A stretch of 45,107 bases of DNA from Clostridia bacterium. Its GTDB lineage: Bacteria > Bacillota > Clostridia > Oscillospirales > CAG-272. The number at the start of each line of letters is the position of its first letter. The stretch's first letter is position 1. The stretch is taken from positions 1-45,107 of the forward strand of contig JAFTQX010000076.1 in assembly GCA_017462545.1 (NCBI GenBank). Direction: 5' to 3'. The position numbers and the translations under genes are program-made. The notes below the pieces were generated by a model. The model worked only from the letters and a program-made list of their open reading frames with translations, was not told where the DNA came from and made no database searches. Positions 23,531-32,372 of the stretch are shown one piece after another.

Positions 23531-26278
23531 TCATTCTGCGTCAGGGTAAAGTGTTTTCCCATTTACCACCACATCAGAACCGTAGATGTTCTTGATGTGC
23601 TCGGCAAAGATACCGTTTTCAGGCGTGATATCGGGGTTTGAATAGGTGTTATCCGAAATCTCGATATTCATCGCGCCGTTGAGGTGAATATCTCTTTCAT
23701 ACTTGTTACCCAGCTCATTGACCGTACCGAAATCGTTATTCTTGATCACAACACCCTTGGCCGAGTTGATGTATACGGCGTAGTCGGTGGTGCGGTTTTT
23801 GATCACGTTATCGGTGATAATGATGTTCTTGTAGAGCAGGTAATCCTCGTCCACCTGCGAGCCAAGACCCTCCACCGAGATCGGTGCATAGCGGTCAATA
23901 TTACGGAAGTAGCCGGTATGATCAAAGAGGTTGCGGGTAACCAGCATATTCTCGGTAACGCCGGACTCGCCCCAGAAGATCTCATAGAGGATCGCCGCGC
24001 AAGACATACCAATGTTCTTGAAGGAGCAGTTGATGATCTTGGAGTCGGATGCCTTGATGAGAAGGCCGCGGGAGCGGATGTTGCGAACCAGCACGTTATC
24101 AAAGATAAAGCCGTTGGAGGCAAGCGACATATTGTCAATCAGCACCTTATCGCCGGGGCGGTCATCGGGCGTGTTGCGGGAAAGATCATAGCCCTCCAGC
24201 GCCTTGAAGTTCACGGCAGAGGTAGCAACCGTGACGCTTCTCATCGGCATTTCGGTGTTATACTCGGGGGCAATGGCAGCAGGCTCGTCTACGGTAGCCG
24301 TCAGGGCAGGCGTATCGCAGACCAGCTGGCCGGCGGAGTTGTACACATAAACGCGGTCACCCACCGAGAAGGGCGCACACAGGCCGCGGCAGTTGTGATC
24401 GGTGCACTTTTCTCTGCCACGGTAGTTGTAGCTGAACATAGAAAGGCAACCCTTGTAGAGCACGGTGGTGGTGCCGTCACCATTATCGGTCATGGCAGCG
24501 ATACGACCGTGGGTGTGGTTCTGGTTGGTACCGTCATCACACATGTTCTCAAAGAGACAAGCAATACAAACAGAGCCCTGTGCGCAGCGGGTGGTGTGCG
24601 TTGCGTCGATCGAGCCGATATGGCAGGGCGAGCCACGGTAGCGACCAAGCTCATCCTGATATACCTCGGTCGAGACATTGTACTTTTTCTCGTATGCGCG
24701 GTACTTGTTGTAGGTTTCTTCATCAATAATCTCGCCCGAGCGCGTGGTGTTGAGCACACGGTAGTAGGTCGTAGCCGTCTTATTATCATGCTCTACCCAG
24801 GCAAAGCCGGCAGCACCGCCGTACATGGTCAGATCATAGAAGATGATATTTTCACAGCCGCCCTCAACCGGGATGGTCGTGCCGCCATTGCAGCCACGGC
24901 AGGTGAGGATATCACCCTCTGCCAGACGGTTGTATACATCCTTGGCAACACGCATGCGGCGGGTGCCGTCCTCTTCAGTCTCCAGCAGCGTCCAGAAGCC
25001 GGCATCCATATAGGCATAGAAGGTGCCCATTCTCTGTGCGCCCATGCCCTTGGTGTTGTAGTATGCCTTGTTGGAATCACCGAACTCGTCCATCAGACCC
25101 GCGCCGGTAACCACGCGTACCCATCCGGTTACGTCATCCTCCTCCATGCCCAGCTTCTCAAGCAGGAATACCTGACCGCAGGACTGCTGCTTGAAGGCGA
25201 AGGTAATACCCTTCAAGGTTACGTTCTTGGCACCACGGAAGGTGGCTTGACAGCCGATATCCTTCTGTCTCTCGGCATATACGCCGTAGGCGTAAACGGT
25301 AGTATTGGAGGCCTCACGCGGGAAGGACCAAGCCTCATCCGAGCAGTACGCACCGGGAGGAACGATGATAACCTCCTCATTCAGGGCGCGGTTGTTGATA
25401 TACTTGGCAAGCGGCAGCTCGCTCTTACCATCGGGATCGCGGACAACCGTCTTTCTTTCCATGCCGACAAAGAGGTCCTTATCCACATGGGGAAGGAGAT
25501 TTTCGTCTGCGCCGTAGGGCAGGCGGGCATCTACATCCATGAGGTTGTTACCATTCTGATTCTCGTTGCCCTCCTGTACGGTATCCTTACCCGTGCAGTT
25601 GCAATCGGCGATGATGTAGTTGTTATTGGTAGCGGTAAGAGCACCCTTGAGCTTGTTCTCGATGACATAAACGGCATGGCAATTCTTCACCTCGGCGCAG
25701 CACATGCTGTTTTTGAGGATAACGGTGTTCTTGGCACCGTCTGCCGTGATGGGACCGCAGGAGGCGTTCATAGCGGCGATCATATTCACACCGCCCCCCA
25801 GCGCAATGCCGGTAGAGCCCTTGACGGTATTATACATGATCTGTGCACTCTCGGCAGCGGTGGCAACGGCTACGCCCTCACCCTCGATCTGACAGTCACG
25901 AACGACCGTACCGCTCTTGGCGTTGTCCACGATACCGGCCTTCTTGAACAGGATGACCGTGTTGAGAACGGTGAGATCGTCCGCCTCGTTCACGATGCCG
26001 GTCTCGCCCTCGATACGGCAGCAGCAGAGTGTGGTGCCAGCGGCAAGGGCGGTTACGCGAACGGTGCCGCGAACGACCAGACCGCAGATCTTAACGGGGG
26101 CATTGATGACCAGCTCGCCATCATAGATAGCACCCTCAGCCTTCCATTCGCCGGTGGCGATGGCGGTAGCCGCATCGGCTGCGGTAACGGTAGCTTTGGC
26201 ATCAGCGGCGATCGTCTTGAGCGCGCGAGAGGATGCCAAAAGGCGTGCGCCTTTTACACAGGGGGATGTCTTTTTCAT
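23531..26278 (-). CDS. Large right-handed beta-helix protein, GH110-like
   Basis: A 915-residue protein. The first 230 residues form a series of short strands (GLVVRGTVRVTAL, LTVLNTVILF) as in a small beta-helix. The centre (about 290-720) holds a long beta-helix with inserted domains rich in Cys and His (CRGCNGG; CTDHNCRGLC). The C-terminal part contains SRGLLIKASDSKIINCSFKN and WGESGVTENMLVTRNLFDHTG, close in pattern to the helix core of GH110 alpha-1,3-galactosidases. No signal peptide is visible; the start MKKTSPCVKGARLL is basic but not hydrophobic. Probably carbohydrate active, but catalytic residues cannot be assigned with certainty. The start codon follows GGAGAAAG. Confidence 0.7.
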   Translation of the reverse strand: MKKTSPCVKGARLLASSRALKTIAADAKATVTAADAATAIATGEWKAEGAIYDGELVINAPVKICGLVVRGTVRVTALAAGTTLCCCRIEGETGIVNEADDLTVLNTVILFKKAGIVDNAKSGTVVRDCQIEGEGVAVATAAESAQIMYNTVKGSTGIALGGGVNMIAAMNASCGPITADGAKNTVILKNSMCCAEVKNCHAVYVIENKLKGALTATNNNYIIADCNCTGKDTVQEGNENQNGNNLMDVDARLPYGADENLLPHVDKDLFVGMERKTVVRDPDGKSELPLAKYINNRALNEEVIIVPPGAYCSDEAWSFPREASNTTVYAYGVYAERQKDIGCQATFRGAKNVTLKGITFAFKQQSCGQVFLLEKLGMEEDDVTGWVRVVTGAGLMDEFGDSNKAYYNTKGMGAQRMGTFYAYMDAGFWTLLETEEDGTRRMRVAKDVYNRLAEGDILTCRGCNGGTTIPVEGGCENIIFYDLTMYGGAAGFAWVEHDNKTATTYYRVLNTTRSGEIIDEETYNKYRAYEKKYNVSTEVYQDELGRYRGSPCHIGSIDATHTTRCAQGSVCIACLFENMCDDGTNQNHTHGRIAAMTDNGDGTTTVLYKGCLSMFSYNYRGREKCTDHNCRGLCAPFSVGDRVYVYNSAGQLVCDTPALTATVDEPAAIAPEYNTEMPMRSVTVATSAVNFKALEGYDLSRNTPDDRPGDKVLIDNMSLASNGFIFDNVLVRNIRSRGLLIKASDSKIINCSFKNIGMSCAAILYEIFWGESGVTENMLVTRNLFDHTGYFRNIDRYAPISVEGLGSQVDEDYLLYKNIIITDNVIKNRTTDYAVYINSAKGVVIKNNDFGTVNELGNKYERDIHLNGAMNIEISDNTYSNPDITPENGIFAEHIKNIYGSDVVVNGKTLYPDAE

Positions 26279-26571
26279 AGCTTTCTCCTTTTTCCGTGTG
26301 GGGTCTAAAAAATCATTTGCCCCAGAGGATCCCGACCTTTTTCGGAATTTTATTCGGGTATGTTCATTTTATCATGCTTTATTGCAAAATGGCAATTGAC
26401 GATATTGACAAAAATAATTTTCTTTTTTGGGCAGTTTTCACAAAAATCCGACCTGTGTCGGAAAAAGCCCGCCACACTTACTTTTTTCGGCTTTTTTCAT
26501 ATCCGTAAAAACGGATGCATACATTAAAAAGAGCCGGCTTGCCGGTATGCCGGGAGAGGAAAGGTATTGTC
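26279..26571. other. Intergenic region between divergent genes
   Basis: An AT-rich stretch of 293 bases between the beta-helix gene and the flippase gene. It holds one short hairpin, TCCGAC-CTGT-GTCGGA (26447-26462), flanked by A runs. Possible minus-strand -10 and -35 boxes (TAAAAT, TTGCCA) lie about 100 bases before the beta-helix gene. No convincing gene is visible. Confidence 0.5.
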
Positions 26572-28137
26572 ATGTCTGCATTTCGTCGCTATGTGAAAAA
26601 CGCTCTGATACTCGTAGGAACAGGGCTGCTTGGCCGCAGCATTTCTCTGCTCTTTAATGCCTATGTAAGCCGCAAGGTGGGGGCAGAGGGAATGGGGCTG
26701 TTTACACTGATTATGAGTGTATACGGCTTTGCGGTGACCTTTGCCACCTCCGGCATCAACCTGGCAGTCACGCGCCTGTGCGCGGAGGCGATCGGCGCAG
26801 GAAGACGGGAGGATGTGCGCGCCACCCTCCGGCGCGCGGTGGTTTATGCCCTCCTCTTTGGCGGGATCGCCTCGCTTTTTCTCTTTGCTTTTGCCGTGCC
26901 GATCGGCACGGGGCTTTTGGGAGATGCACGCACCATCCCCTCGCTGCGATTGCTTGCCTGCAGCATGGTGCCCATTGCGCTTTCCTCTGTTTTCAGCGGT
27001 TATTTTAACGCCGTGCGTCGCGTGGGGCGCAATGCCGCTACCCAGCTGTTTGAGCAGGCTGTACGCATCCTTTTAACCGTTTACGGGCTTTTGGCTTTGG
27101 CGCCGGCCGGACTGACATACGCGTGCCTTGCGCTGGTGGGCGGCTCGACATTGGCTGAATTTTGCTCTTTCTTTTTCCTGTTTTTACAATATCTGCTTGA
27201 CCGTCACCGCCACCTCTGCGGCGTGCCGGTTGGTCGCGGCGAGGGGCTGACAAGACGCATGCTGCACGTCTCGCTGCCGGTGGCCGCCTCCGCCTATGTG
27301 CGCTCGGGACTTGTAACGGTAGAGCACATTCTGATCCCTCTCTGCCTTGCCGCCGTGGCAGGGGGGAGAAGCGAGGCTCTTGCCTCGTACGGCATTCTGC
27401 ACGGCATGGCGTTGCCGCTGCTGCTTTTTCCCACAGCGATCAGCTCTGCCTTTTCGGGGCTTTTGGTGCCTGAAATGGCAGAAAGCCACGCAAGGAACGA
27501 AACAGCCCGCATCCGCTACATGGCAGAGCGTGCCATCGGCTATACCCTCTTTTTCTCCATTCTCTCGGCCGGAGTGCTGCGCGCCTGCTCCGGGGAGCTG
27601 GGGCTTTCACTGTACGGCAGCGCCGAGGCGGGGGAGTTTATCCGTTTGCTGGCACCGGTGGCCATCATTATGTACTTAGACACCACGGTGGATGCCATGC
27701 TGAAGGGGCTTGGCTATCAGGTGTTCTCTATGGGCGTTAACATCGCCGACTCGCTGCTCTCTATCCTGCTTGTTTGCCTGCTGCTGCCCCGTTATGGCGC
27801 GGTGGGCTATGTGTATGTGATTCTGCTGGCCGAGCTTTTCAATTTTTCCTTGAGCATCACGCGGCTGCACAGTGCCATCGGTTTTCGGTTTTCGATCTAT
27901 CGGTATGCCGCAGCACCGCTTCTCTCGGTGGTGGGGGCAACGTCGCTTGCACGCCTGTTGCTGCCGCGCGTGGCAGGCACGCTCGGCCTTGTCCTCCACA
28001 TTGTCGCCACAATAGTCTTATACCTGGTGCTCTTGATGCTGCTGGGGGGGCTGCCCAAAAGCGATCTTCTCTGGTTGCGTAGTCTGTTCCCTCACAAAAA
28101 GAGACATCACGAAACAACTGCAACTGTCAAAAATTGA
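26572..28137 (+). CDS. SpoVB-like polysaccharide/lipid flippase
   Basis: A 521-residue integral membrane protein of the MOP superfamily (MurJ/SpoVB/Wzx group) with about 14 hydrophobic segments. The N-terminal YVKNALILVGTGLLGRSISLLFNAYVSRKVGAEGMGLFTLIMSVYGFAVTFATSGI pattern (shown only by its landmarks: VSRKVGAEG, GLFTL, FATSGI) matches stage V sporulation protein B, which helps cortex peptidoglycan synthesis. A role in lipid-II-like substrate flipping is inferred. ATG 26572 is chosen for AAAGG seven bases upstream; the frame is open earlier without a good ribosome site. dpaAB a few kilobases away fits a sporulation context. Confidence 0.82.
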   Translation: MSAFRRYVKNALILVGTGLLGRSISLLFNAYVSRKVGAEGMGLFTLIMSVYGFAVTFATSGINLAVTRLCAEAIGAGRREDVRATLRRAVVYALLFGGIASLFLFAFAVPIGTGLLGDARTIPSLRLLACSMVPIALSSVFSGYFNAVRRVGRNAATQLFEQAVRILLTVYGLLALAPAGLTYACLALVGGSTLAEFCSFFFLFLQYLLDRHRHLCGVPVGRGEGLTRRMLHVSLPVAASAYVRSGLVTVEHILIPLCLAAVAGGRSEALASYGILHGMALPLLLFPTAISSAFSGLLVPEMAESHARNETARIRYMAERAIGYTLFFSILSAGVLRACSGELGLSLYGSAEAGEFIRLLAPVAIIMYLDTTVDAMLKGLGYQVFSMGVNIADSLLSILLVCLLLPRYGAVGYVYVILLAELFNFSLSITRLHSAIGFRFSIYRYAAAPLLSVVGATSLARLLLPRVAGTLGLVLHIVATIVLYLVLLMLLGGLPKSDLLWLRSLFPHKKRHHETTATVKN

Positions 28138-28160
28138 TATATTGCCGTCGCACAACCCCA

Positions 28161-28189
28161 TTGACCGATCTTGCTACTTGTGGTATAAT
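28161..28189 (+). promoter_or_regulatory. Promoter upstream of SLOG-rnf genes
   Basis: TTGACC (28161-28166), 17-base spacer, TATAAT (28184-28189). A second possible -10 box (TATAAT, 28281-28286) lies nearer the gene without a good -35. Confidence 0.75.
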
Positions 28190-28194
28190 AGGAG

Positions 28195-28212
28195 TGTGAT
28201 AGGATTATCACA
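28195..28212. promoter_or_regulatory. 18-base palindrome at the transcription start
   Basis: TGTGATA-GGAT-TATCACA, beginning five bases after the -10 box, so it covers the start of transcription. An outer repeat GGAGTG (28191-28196)/CACTCC (28221-28226) surrounds it. It is placed as a repressor operator would be. It resembles the TGTGA...TCACA sites of redox and CRP/FNR-type regulators, but with a different spacing. Confidence 0.55.
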
Positions 28213-28318
28213 TTGTATTGCACTCCCTCCGCAAAGCAAAAAAGTGAAGATTGCAATAGAAATGGGTATTTCTTCTCTGTTATAATATTTTTAACGATTT
28301 TCTCTGAAAGGAGCGACC

Positions 28319-28825
28319 ATGGAGCCAAATCGTTGCTGCTTTACCGGCCACCGCCGCATAGAATCATCGCTCCTTTTACCGCTGACCGCGCACCTGGATG
28401 TCACATTGACCGCGCTGATCCGCATGGGCTGCCTGCATTTTTATGCAGGCGGTGCGCTGGGCTTTGACACGTTGGCGGCCGAGCGCACGCTGGCCATGCG
28501 GGCAACCTACCCCGAGATCGCGCTGCATCTTTTACTTCCTTGCCGTGACCAATGCCGTAGCTGGTCATCCGAGGAATGTGTGCGCTATGAGCAGATTCTT
28601 GCGCAGGCCGACAGCTATCGCTATGTCAGCGAAGCCTATTCTGCCGCCGCGATGACCAAGCGCAACCACGCGCTGATTGCCAACGCCGATGTATGCGTGG
28701 CCTTTTTGCAAAAGCAAGCAAGCGGCACAGGGCAAACGGTGCGCGCCGCCAAGGCTGCGGGACTAACGATCATCAATCTGGCAGACCGTCTGACACCTGC
28801 CGAGCTATCCCATATAACGAGGTGA
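28319..28825 (+). CDS. SLOG-family (DUF1273/YpsA-like) protein
   Basis: A 168-residue protein of the SLOG/YpsA type, Rossmann-like proteins thought to bind nucleotide-derived ligands. The N-terminal CCFTGHRRIE and the YAGGALGFDTLAAE glycine-rich loop are hallmarks; LLPCRDQ and later AMTKRNHALIANADVCVAF complete the fold. ATG 28319 has AAAGGAGCG upstream. rnfC starts only four bases after its stop, so it is translated together with the Rnf complex. Its role there is unknown. Related proteins are linked to cell division in Bacillus. Confidence 0.85.
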   Translation: MEPNRCCFTGHRRIESSLLLPLTAHLDVTLTALIRMGCLHFYAGGALGFDTLAAERTLAMRATYPEIALHLLLPCRDQCRSWSSEECVRYEQILAQADSYRYVSEAYSAAAMTKRNHALIANADVCVAFLQKQASGTGQTVRAAKAAGLTIINLADRLTPAELSHITR

Positions 28826-28829
28826 CACA

Positions 28830-30146
28830 TTGAAGCATTCCTTCCGTGGCGGCATTCACATCCGCGAGCATAAAAATACCGCTACCTGCGCGGTCATACC
28901 GCTCAAGCCACCCGCGCGGGTGGCCATTCCGCTTTCCCAGCATATCGGTATTCCCTGCGGGCCGCTTGTGGCGGTGGGGGATACCGTCAAGAAGGGACAA
29001 GTCATCGGTCGCGCCGAGGGCGGTCTTGTTTGCCCTGTACACAGCAGCGTTTCGGGCAAGGTAAGTGCCATCCGCACGCGGCGTAATATTCACGGCATGG
29101 CCGTCACCGACATTGTGATCGATAACGATGGCCAGGACACTTGGGACGAGAGCATTCACCCCCTTGCCGCATCCCCGAATGAGGCAACGGTCGAGGAGAT
29201 CCTTGCCGCCACCGAGGCTGCCGGCATTTCCGGCATGGGCGGTGCCTCCTTCCCTACACACGCCAAGCTGCGCTCGGCCATCGGGCGGGTAGACACCCTG
29301 CTGATCAACTGCGCCGAGTGCGAGCCGTACATCACAGCCAACCACCGTCTGCTGCTAGAGGATCCGCACGCTGTTTTGGGCGGCACGCTGCTGCTTGCAC
29401 GCGTGCTGGGGCTTTCATGCGGCTGTCTGGTGGTGGAGGATAACAAGCCCGATGCCATCGCGCTTTTGCGTGAGCTATGCCAACAGGAGTACCCCGCGCT
29501 GACGGTGGCGGTGGTACGCACCAAATACCCCCAAGGCGACGAGCGTCAGCTGATCCGCGCGGTCAAGGGACGTGAACTGCCGCCCGGCAAGCTGCCGGCG
29601 GATGTGGGCTGTGTGGTCTTTAACGCCGAAACGGCAGCCTCGGTCTTCCGTGCCGTGGCCTACGGCCGCCCGCTTTGCGAGCGCATTGTCACGGTAGACG
29701 GGGATTGTGTGCGCGAGCCAAACAATCTGCTGGTGCCCATCGGCACCCCCGTCTCGGATCTGATTGCCGCCTGCGGCGGTCTGACCGAGGAGCCGGCGCG
29801 CATGGTGTCGGGCGGGCCGATGATGGGCTTTGCCATTTGGCAGGAGGACGAGCCTGTCACCAAGGGCACCTCTGCCCTGCTCCTGCTTTCTAAAAAGGCA
29901 AGTGCCGGCTATGAGGGGGCACACGAGTGCATTCGCTGCGGGCGTTGCGTGGGCGTTTGCCCGATGCGCCTCTTACCGAACTATATCGCCGCCTATACCC
30001 GCGCAGGCGATTATGAAAACGCCGCCGCAAACGGTGCCATGAGCTGTGTAGAATGCGGCTCCTGCGCGTATATCTGCCCGGCGGGCATTCCGATTGTGCA
30101 ATACGTGCGCGCGGCCAAGGCTGTTTTGCGCCAAAAGAAATCATGA
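28830..30146 (+). CDS. rnfC: Rnf complex subunit RnfC
   Basis: A 438-residue peripheral subunit of the Rnf complex, which couples reduced ferredoxin:NAD+ oxidoreduction to ion pumping; RnfC carries the NADH site and two [4Fe-4S] clusters. An N-terminal RnfC barrel-sandwich domain (SFRGGIHIREHK, AVGDTVKKGQVIG, PVHSSVSG) is followed by the NADH/FMN-type domain (GMGGASFPTHAKL; NCAECEPYITANHRLL). Near the C-terminus are CIRCGRCVGVCP and CVECGSCAYICP. The start is TTG 28830 with GAGGTG upstream; it matches the family N-terminus. First rnf gene of the order CDGEAB. Confidence 0.95.
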   Translation: MKHSFRGGIHIREHKNTATCAVIPLKPPARVAIPLSQHIGIPCGPLVAVGDTVKKGQVIGRAEGGLVCPVHSSVSGKVSAIRTRRNIHGMAVTDIVIDNDGQDTWDESIHPLAASPNEATVEEILAATEAAGISGMGGASFPTHAKLRSAIGRVDTLLINCAECEPYITANHRLLLEDPHAVLGGTLLLARVLGLSCGCLVVEDNKPDAIALLRELCQQEYPALTVAVVRTKYPQGDERQLIRAVKGRELPPGKLPADVGCVVFNAETAASVFRAVAYGRPLCERIVTVDGDCVREPNNLLVPIGTPVSDLIAACGGLTEEPARMVSGGPMMGFAIWQEDEPVTKGTSALLLLSKKASAGYEGAHECIRCGRCVGVCPMRLLPNYIAAYTRAGDYENAAANGAMSCVECGSCAYICPAGIPIVQYVRAAKAVLRQKKS

Positions 30147-30169
30147 TGAACAAAGTAAAGGAGGTTACC

Positions 30170-31168
30170 GTGGAGCGTAACGAAGGGGATCCTGTAGCGA
30201 CCATGCCCGAGCGGCTGACGGTAGCCGCCTCGCCGCATGAAAAGACCCGCACGCATGTGCCGCACCTGATGCGCGATGTGCTGATTGCCCTCTTGCCCGC
30301 ATGCCTGTTTGGCATCCTGTGGTTTGGGCCGCGCGCCGCGCTGCTTTGCGGCATTTCGGTGCTGACCTGTATCTTGGCCGAGCTGCTTTACGAAAAGCTG
30401 CTGCGCCGCCCCGTCACCGTGCGTGACGGCTCTGCCGCTGTCACCGGGCTGCTGCTCGCCATGAACCTGCCCTATACCATGCCCATTCCCATGCTGCTAC
30501 TGGCGGATGTGTTTGCCATCATTCTTGTCAAGCAGATCTTCGGCGGGCTTGGTAAAAACATTGTCAATCCCGCGCTGGCGGCGCGTGTTTTTCTCTTTAT
30601 GTCCTTTCCCGGTGCGATGGCCAACTTTTCTGCCCGCCCCGATTTTGGCGCATCCTATACCGATGCCGTTACCTCGGCCACGACGCTGACCTCTCTCAAG
30701 GAGGGGCTCGGCGGCAGCTTTACGATCACCGATCTCTTTTTCGGCACAACGCCCGGCTGCATTGGCGAGGTCTCTGCCCTTTTGTTGTTGGTGGGCGGCG
30801 TGTATCTGCTTTGCAGACGCGTCATTACCTGGCACATCCCCGTCTCTTATCTCGGCACGGTGGCACTGCTCACCTTCCTAATTCCCCGTACGGGTGACCG
30901 AATGGAGAGCATGCTGCTGGAGCTTTGCGCGGGCGGCTTGCTTCTCGGTGCCTTCTTTATGGCAACCGACTACGTCACGTCTCCCGTCACACGCGGCGGG
31001 CGATTGATCTACGGCGTGCTGTGCGGTGCCATTACCGTATTCATCCGTTATTGCGGCGTGTATGCCGAGGGGGTTTCCTTTGCCATCCTGATCGGCAATC
31101 TGCTGGTCTATTATTTAGACCGCTTTACCCGCCCCACCCCCTTTGGGAAAAGGAGGGGAAAGCGATGA
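30170..31168 (+). CDS. rnfD: Rnf complex subunit RnfD
   Basis: A 332-residue membrane subunit of Rnf related to NqrB. About eight to ten hydrophobic segments. FMN is bound covalently to a Thr in the motif TSATTL at about residue 170. Other landmarks: VRDGSAAVTGLLLAMNLP, FGGLGKNIVNPALAARVFL and ATDYVTSPVT. Several starts are possible; I choose GTG 30170, because AAGGAGG lies five bases before it, 24 bases after the rnfC stop. The gene overlaps the following rnfG by four bases (ATGA). Confidence 0.94.
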   Translation: MERNEGDPVATMPERLTVAASPHEKTRTHVPHLMRDVLIALLPACLFGILWFGPRAALLCGISVLTCILAELLYEKLLRRPVTVRDGSAAVTGLLLAMNLPYTMPIPMLLLADVFAIILVKQIFGGLGKNIVNPALAARVFLFMSFPGAMANFSARPDFGASYTDAVTSATTLTSLKEGLGGSFTITDLFFGTTPGCIGEVSALLLLVGGVYLLCRRVITWHIPVSYLGTVALLTFLIPRTGDRMESMLLELCAGGLLLGAFFMATDYVTSPVTRGGRLIYGVLCGAITVFIRYCGVYAEGVSFAILIGNLLVYYLDRFTRPTPFGKRRGKR

Positions 31169-31695
31169 AGCAGGCTATCTATTACATCCGCATCGCGGGA
31201 ACACTGCTTGGTATCTGCATGGTGGTGGCGCTGCTGCTGGCAGCGGCCAACCTTGCCACGCGCGATCAAATTGCCGAAAACATGCAGCGCGACAAGCAGA
31301 ACGCCATCTCCGCTCTTTATCCCGCCTTTTCCGACATGCGTGAGGAGAGCAACGGACTTCCCGCAGGGGTACATACCGTTTACACCATCACAAGGGAAGG
31401 CTCGCTGCTTGGCTACGCGGTTGCGCTGGAGACGCGCGGATTTGGCGGCATGATTCAGATGATGGTAGGCATCAGCCCTGATGGTGCCGTTTCAGGCGTG
31501 CGTGTTCTTTCGAGCAACGAGACACCCGGTCTTGGCAGCCGTGCGTTAGCTGACAGTTACCTTTCTCGCTACCTGGGCATGACGGCCGGTGGCGAGGCGG
31601 TAGACGCCATCTCGGGTGCCTCTGTCTCCTCCCGCGCGGTCAAGGCCGGCGTGGAGCTGGCACTTTCGCTTGGATTAGGAGGTAGCCATTCATGA
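31165..31695 (+). CDS. rnfG: Rnf complex subunit RnfG
   Basis: A 176-residue subunit with one N-terminal transmembrane helix (IRIAGTLLGICMVVALLLAA) and an extracytoplasmic FMN-binding domain (GFGGMIQMMVGI, SNETPGLGSRA). FMN is normally attached by ApbE to the Thr of a SGAT motif. Here the motif reads DAISGASVSS, with Ser at the attachment position. Ser can perhaps serve, but it is unusual. ATG 31165 has AAAGGAGG upstream and overlaps the end of rnfD; the end overlaps rnfE by four bases. Confidence 0.94.
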   Translation: MKQAIYYIRIAGTLLGICMVVALLLAAANLATRDQIAENMQRDKQNAISALYPAFSDMREESNGLPAGVHTVYTITREGSLLGYAVALETRGFGGMIQMMVGISPDGAVSGVRVLSSNETPGLGSRALADSYLSRYLGMTAGGEAVDAISGASVSSRAVKAGVELALSLGLGGSHS

Positions 31696-32372
31696 AAGCA
31701 ACGAAAAAGACCTCCTTTTACCGTGAGCACCTGATCGAGGGGCTGTTTACCAACAACCCTACCTTTGTTCAGCTACTCGGTATGTGCCCGACCTTGGCCG
31801 TCACGACCTCACTCAAAAACGCCATTGGCATGGGGCTTTCGGCCACGGCAGTTTTGATGTTCTCCAACCTGTTTATTTCCCTGTTGCGCAAGCGCATCCC
31901 CGCCGAGGTACGCATTGCGGCCTATATTGTCATCATTTCGGGTTTTCTGACCGCCATTGAAATGCTGCTGCACGCATTTATTCCGTCGCTGTATGCCTCG
32001 CTTGGTCTGTTTATCCCGTTGATCGTGGTCAACTGCATCATTCTCGCGCGGGCAGAGGCCTTTGCCTCGAAAAATCCGCCCCTCCGCTCACTCTTTGATG
32101 GGCTTGCGATGGGGCTTGGCTTTACCTTTGCCCTCTCCCTTCTCGGCTTTGTGCGCGAGCTGCTTGGCGCGGGTACGGTGCTTGGGTATGACGTGACCTT
32201 TGGCGTCGTTGAGCCGATGCTGTTCTTTATCATGCCCTCCGGTGCGTTTCTCACGCTTGCTATACTGATTGCGGCGGTCAACGCCATTCGCGCCCGCGCG
32301 GCACAAAAAGCGGCTACCCGTGTGTCGCAAGCAGAAGAAAAAGAGGGAAAGGAGGAAGCAAGCCATGGCTGA
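31692..32372 (+). CDS. rnfE: Rnf complex subunit RnfE
   Basis: A 226-residue integral membrane protein homologous to NqrD, with six hydrophobic helices. Landmarks: NPTFVQLLGMCPTLAVTT near residue 22, the AIEMLLHAFIPSLYASLGLFIPL region and LIVVNCIILARAEAFA. In Rnf, RnfA and RnfE form a symmetric pair that holds an iron-sulfur cluster through conserved Cys (GMCPTL and VNCIIL here). The C-terminal tail is charged (QAEEKEGKEEASHG). It overlaps rnfG by four bases and rnfA by eight. Confidence 0.95.
   Translation: MKATKKTSFYREHLIEGLFTNNPTFVQLLGMCPTLAVTTSLKNAIGMGLSATAVLMFSNLFISLLRKRIPAEVRIAAYIVIISGFLTAIEMLLHAFIPSLYASLGLFIPLIVVNCIILARAEAFASKNPPLRSLFDGLAMGLGFTFALSLLGFVRELLGAGTVLGYDVTFGVVEPMLFFIMPSGAFLTLAILIAAVNAIRARAAQKAATRVSQAEEKEGKEEASHG

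Noticed and set aside
23684..26308. Very long plus-strand reading frame opposite the beta-helix gene (874 codons)
   Set aside because: It mirrors the minus-strand gene through codon bias, has no recognisable domain or ribosome site, and its low-complexity sequence (many Val, Ile, Gly, His) is typical of antisense frames.
28195..28212. Canonical Rex site
   Set aside because: Rex sites have TTGTGA and TCACAA with six bases between; here the gap is eight, so I list it only as an operator-like palindrome.
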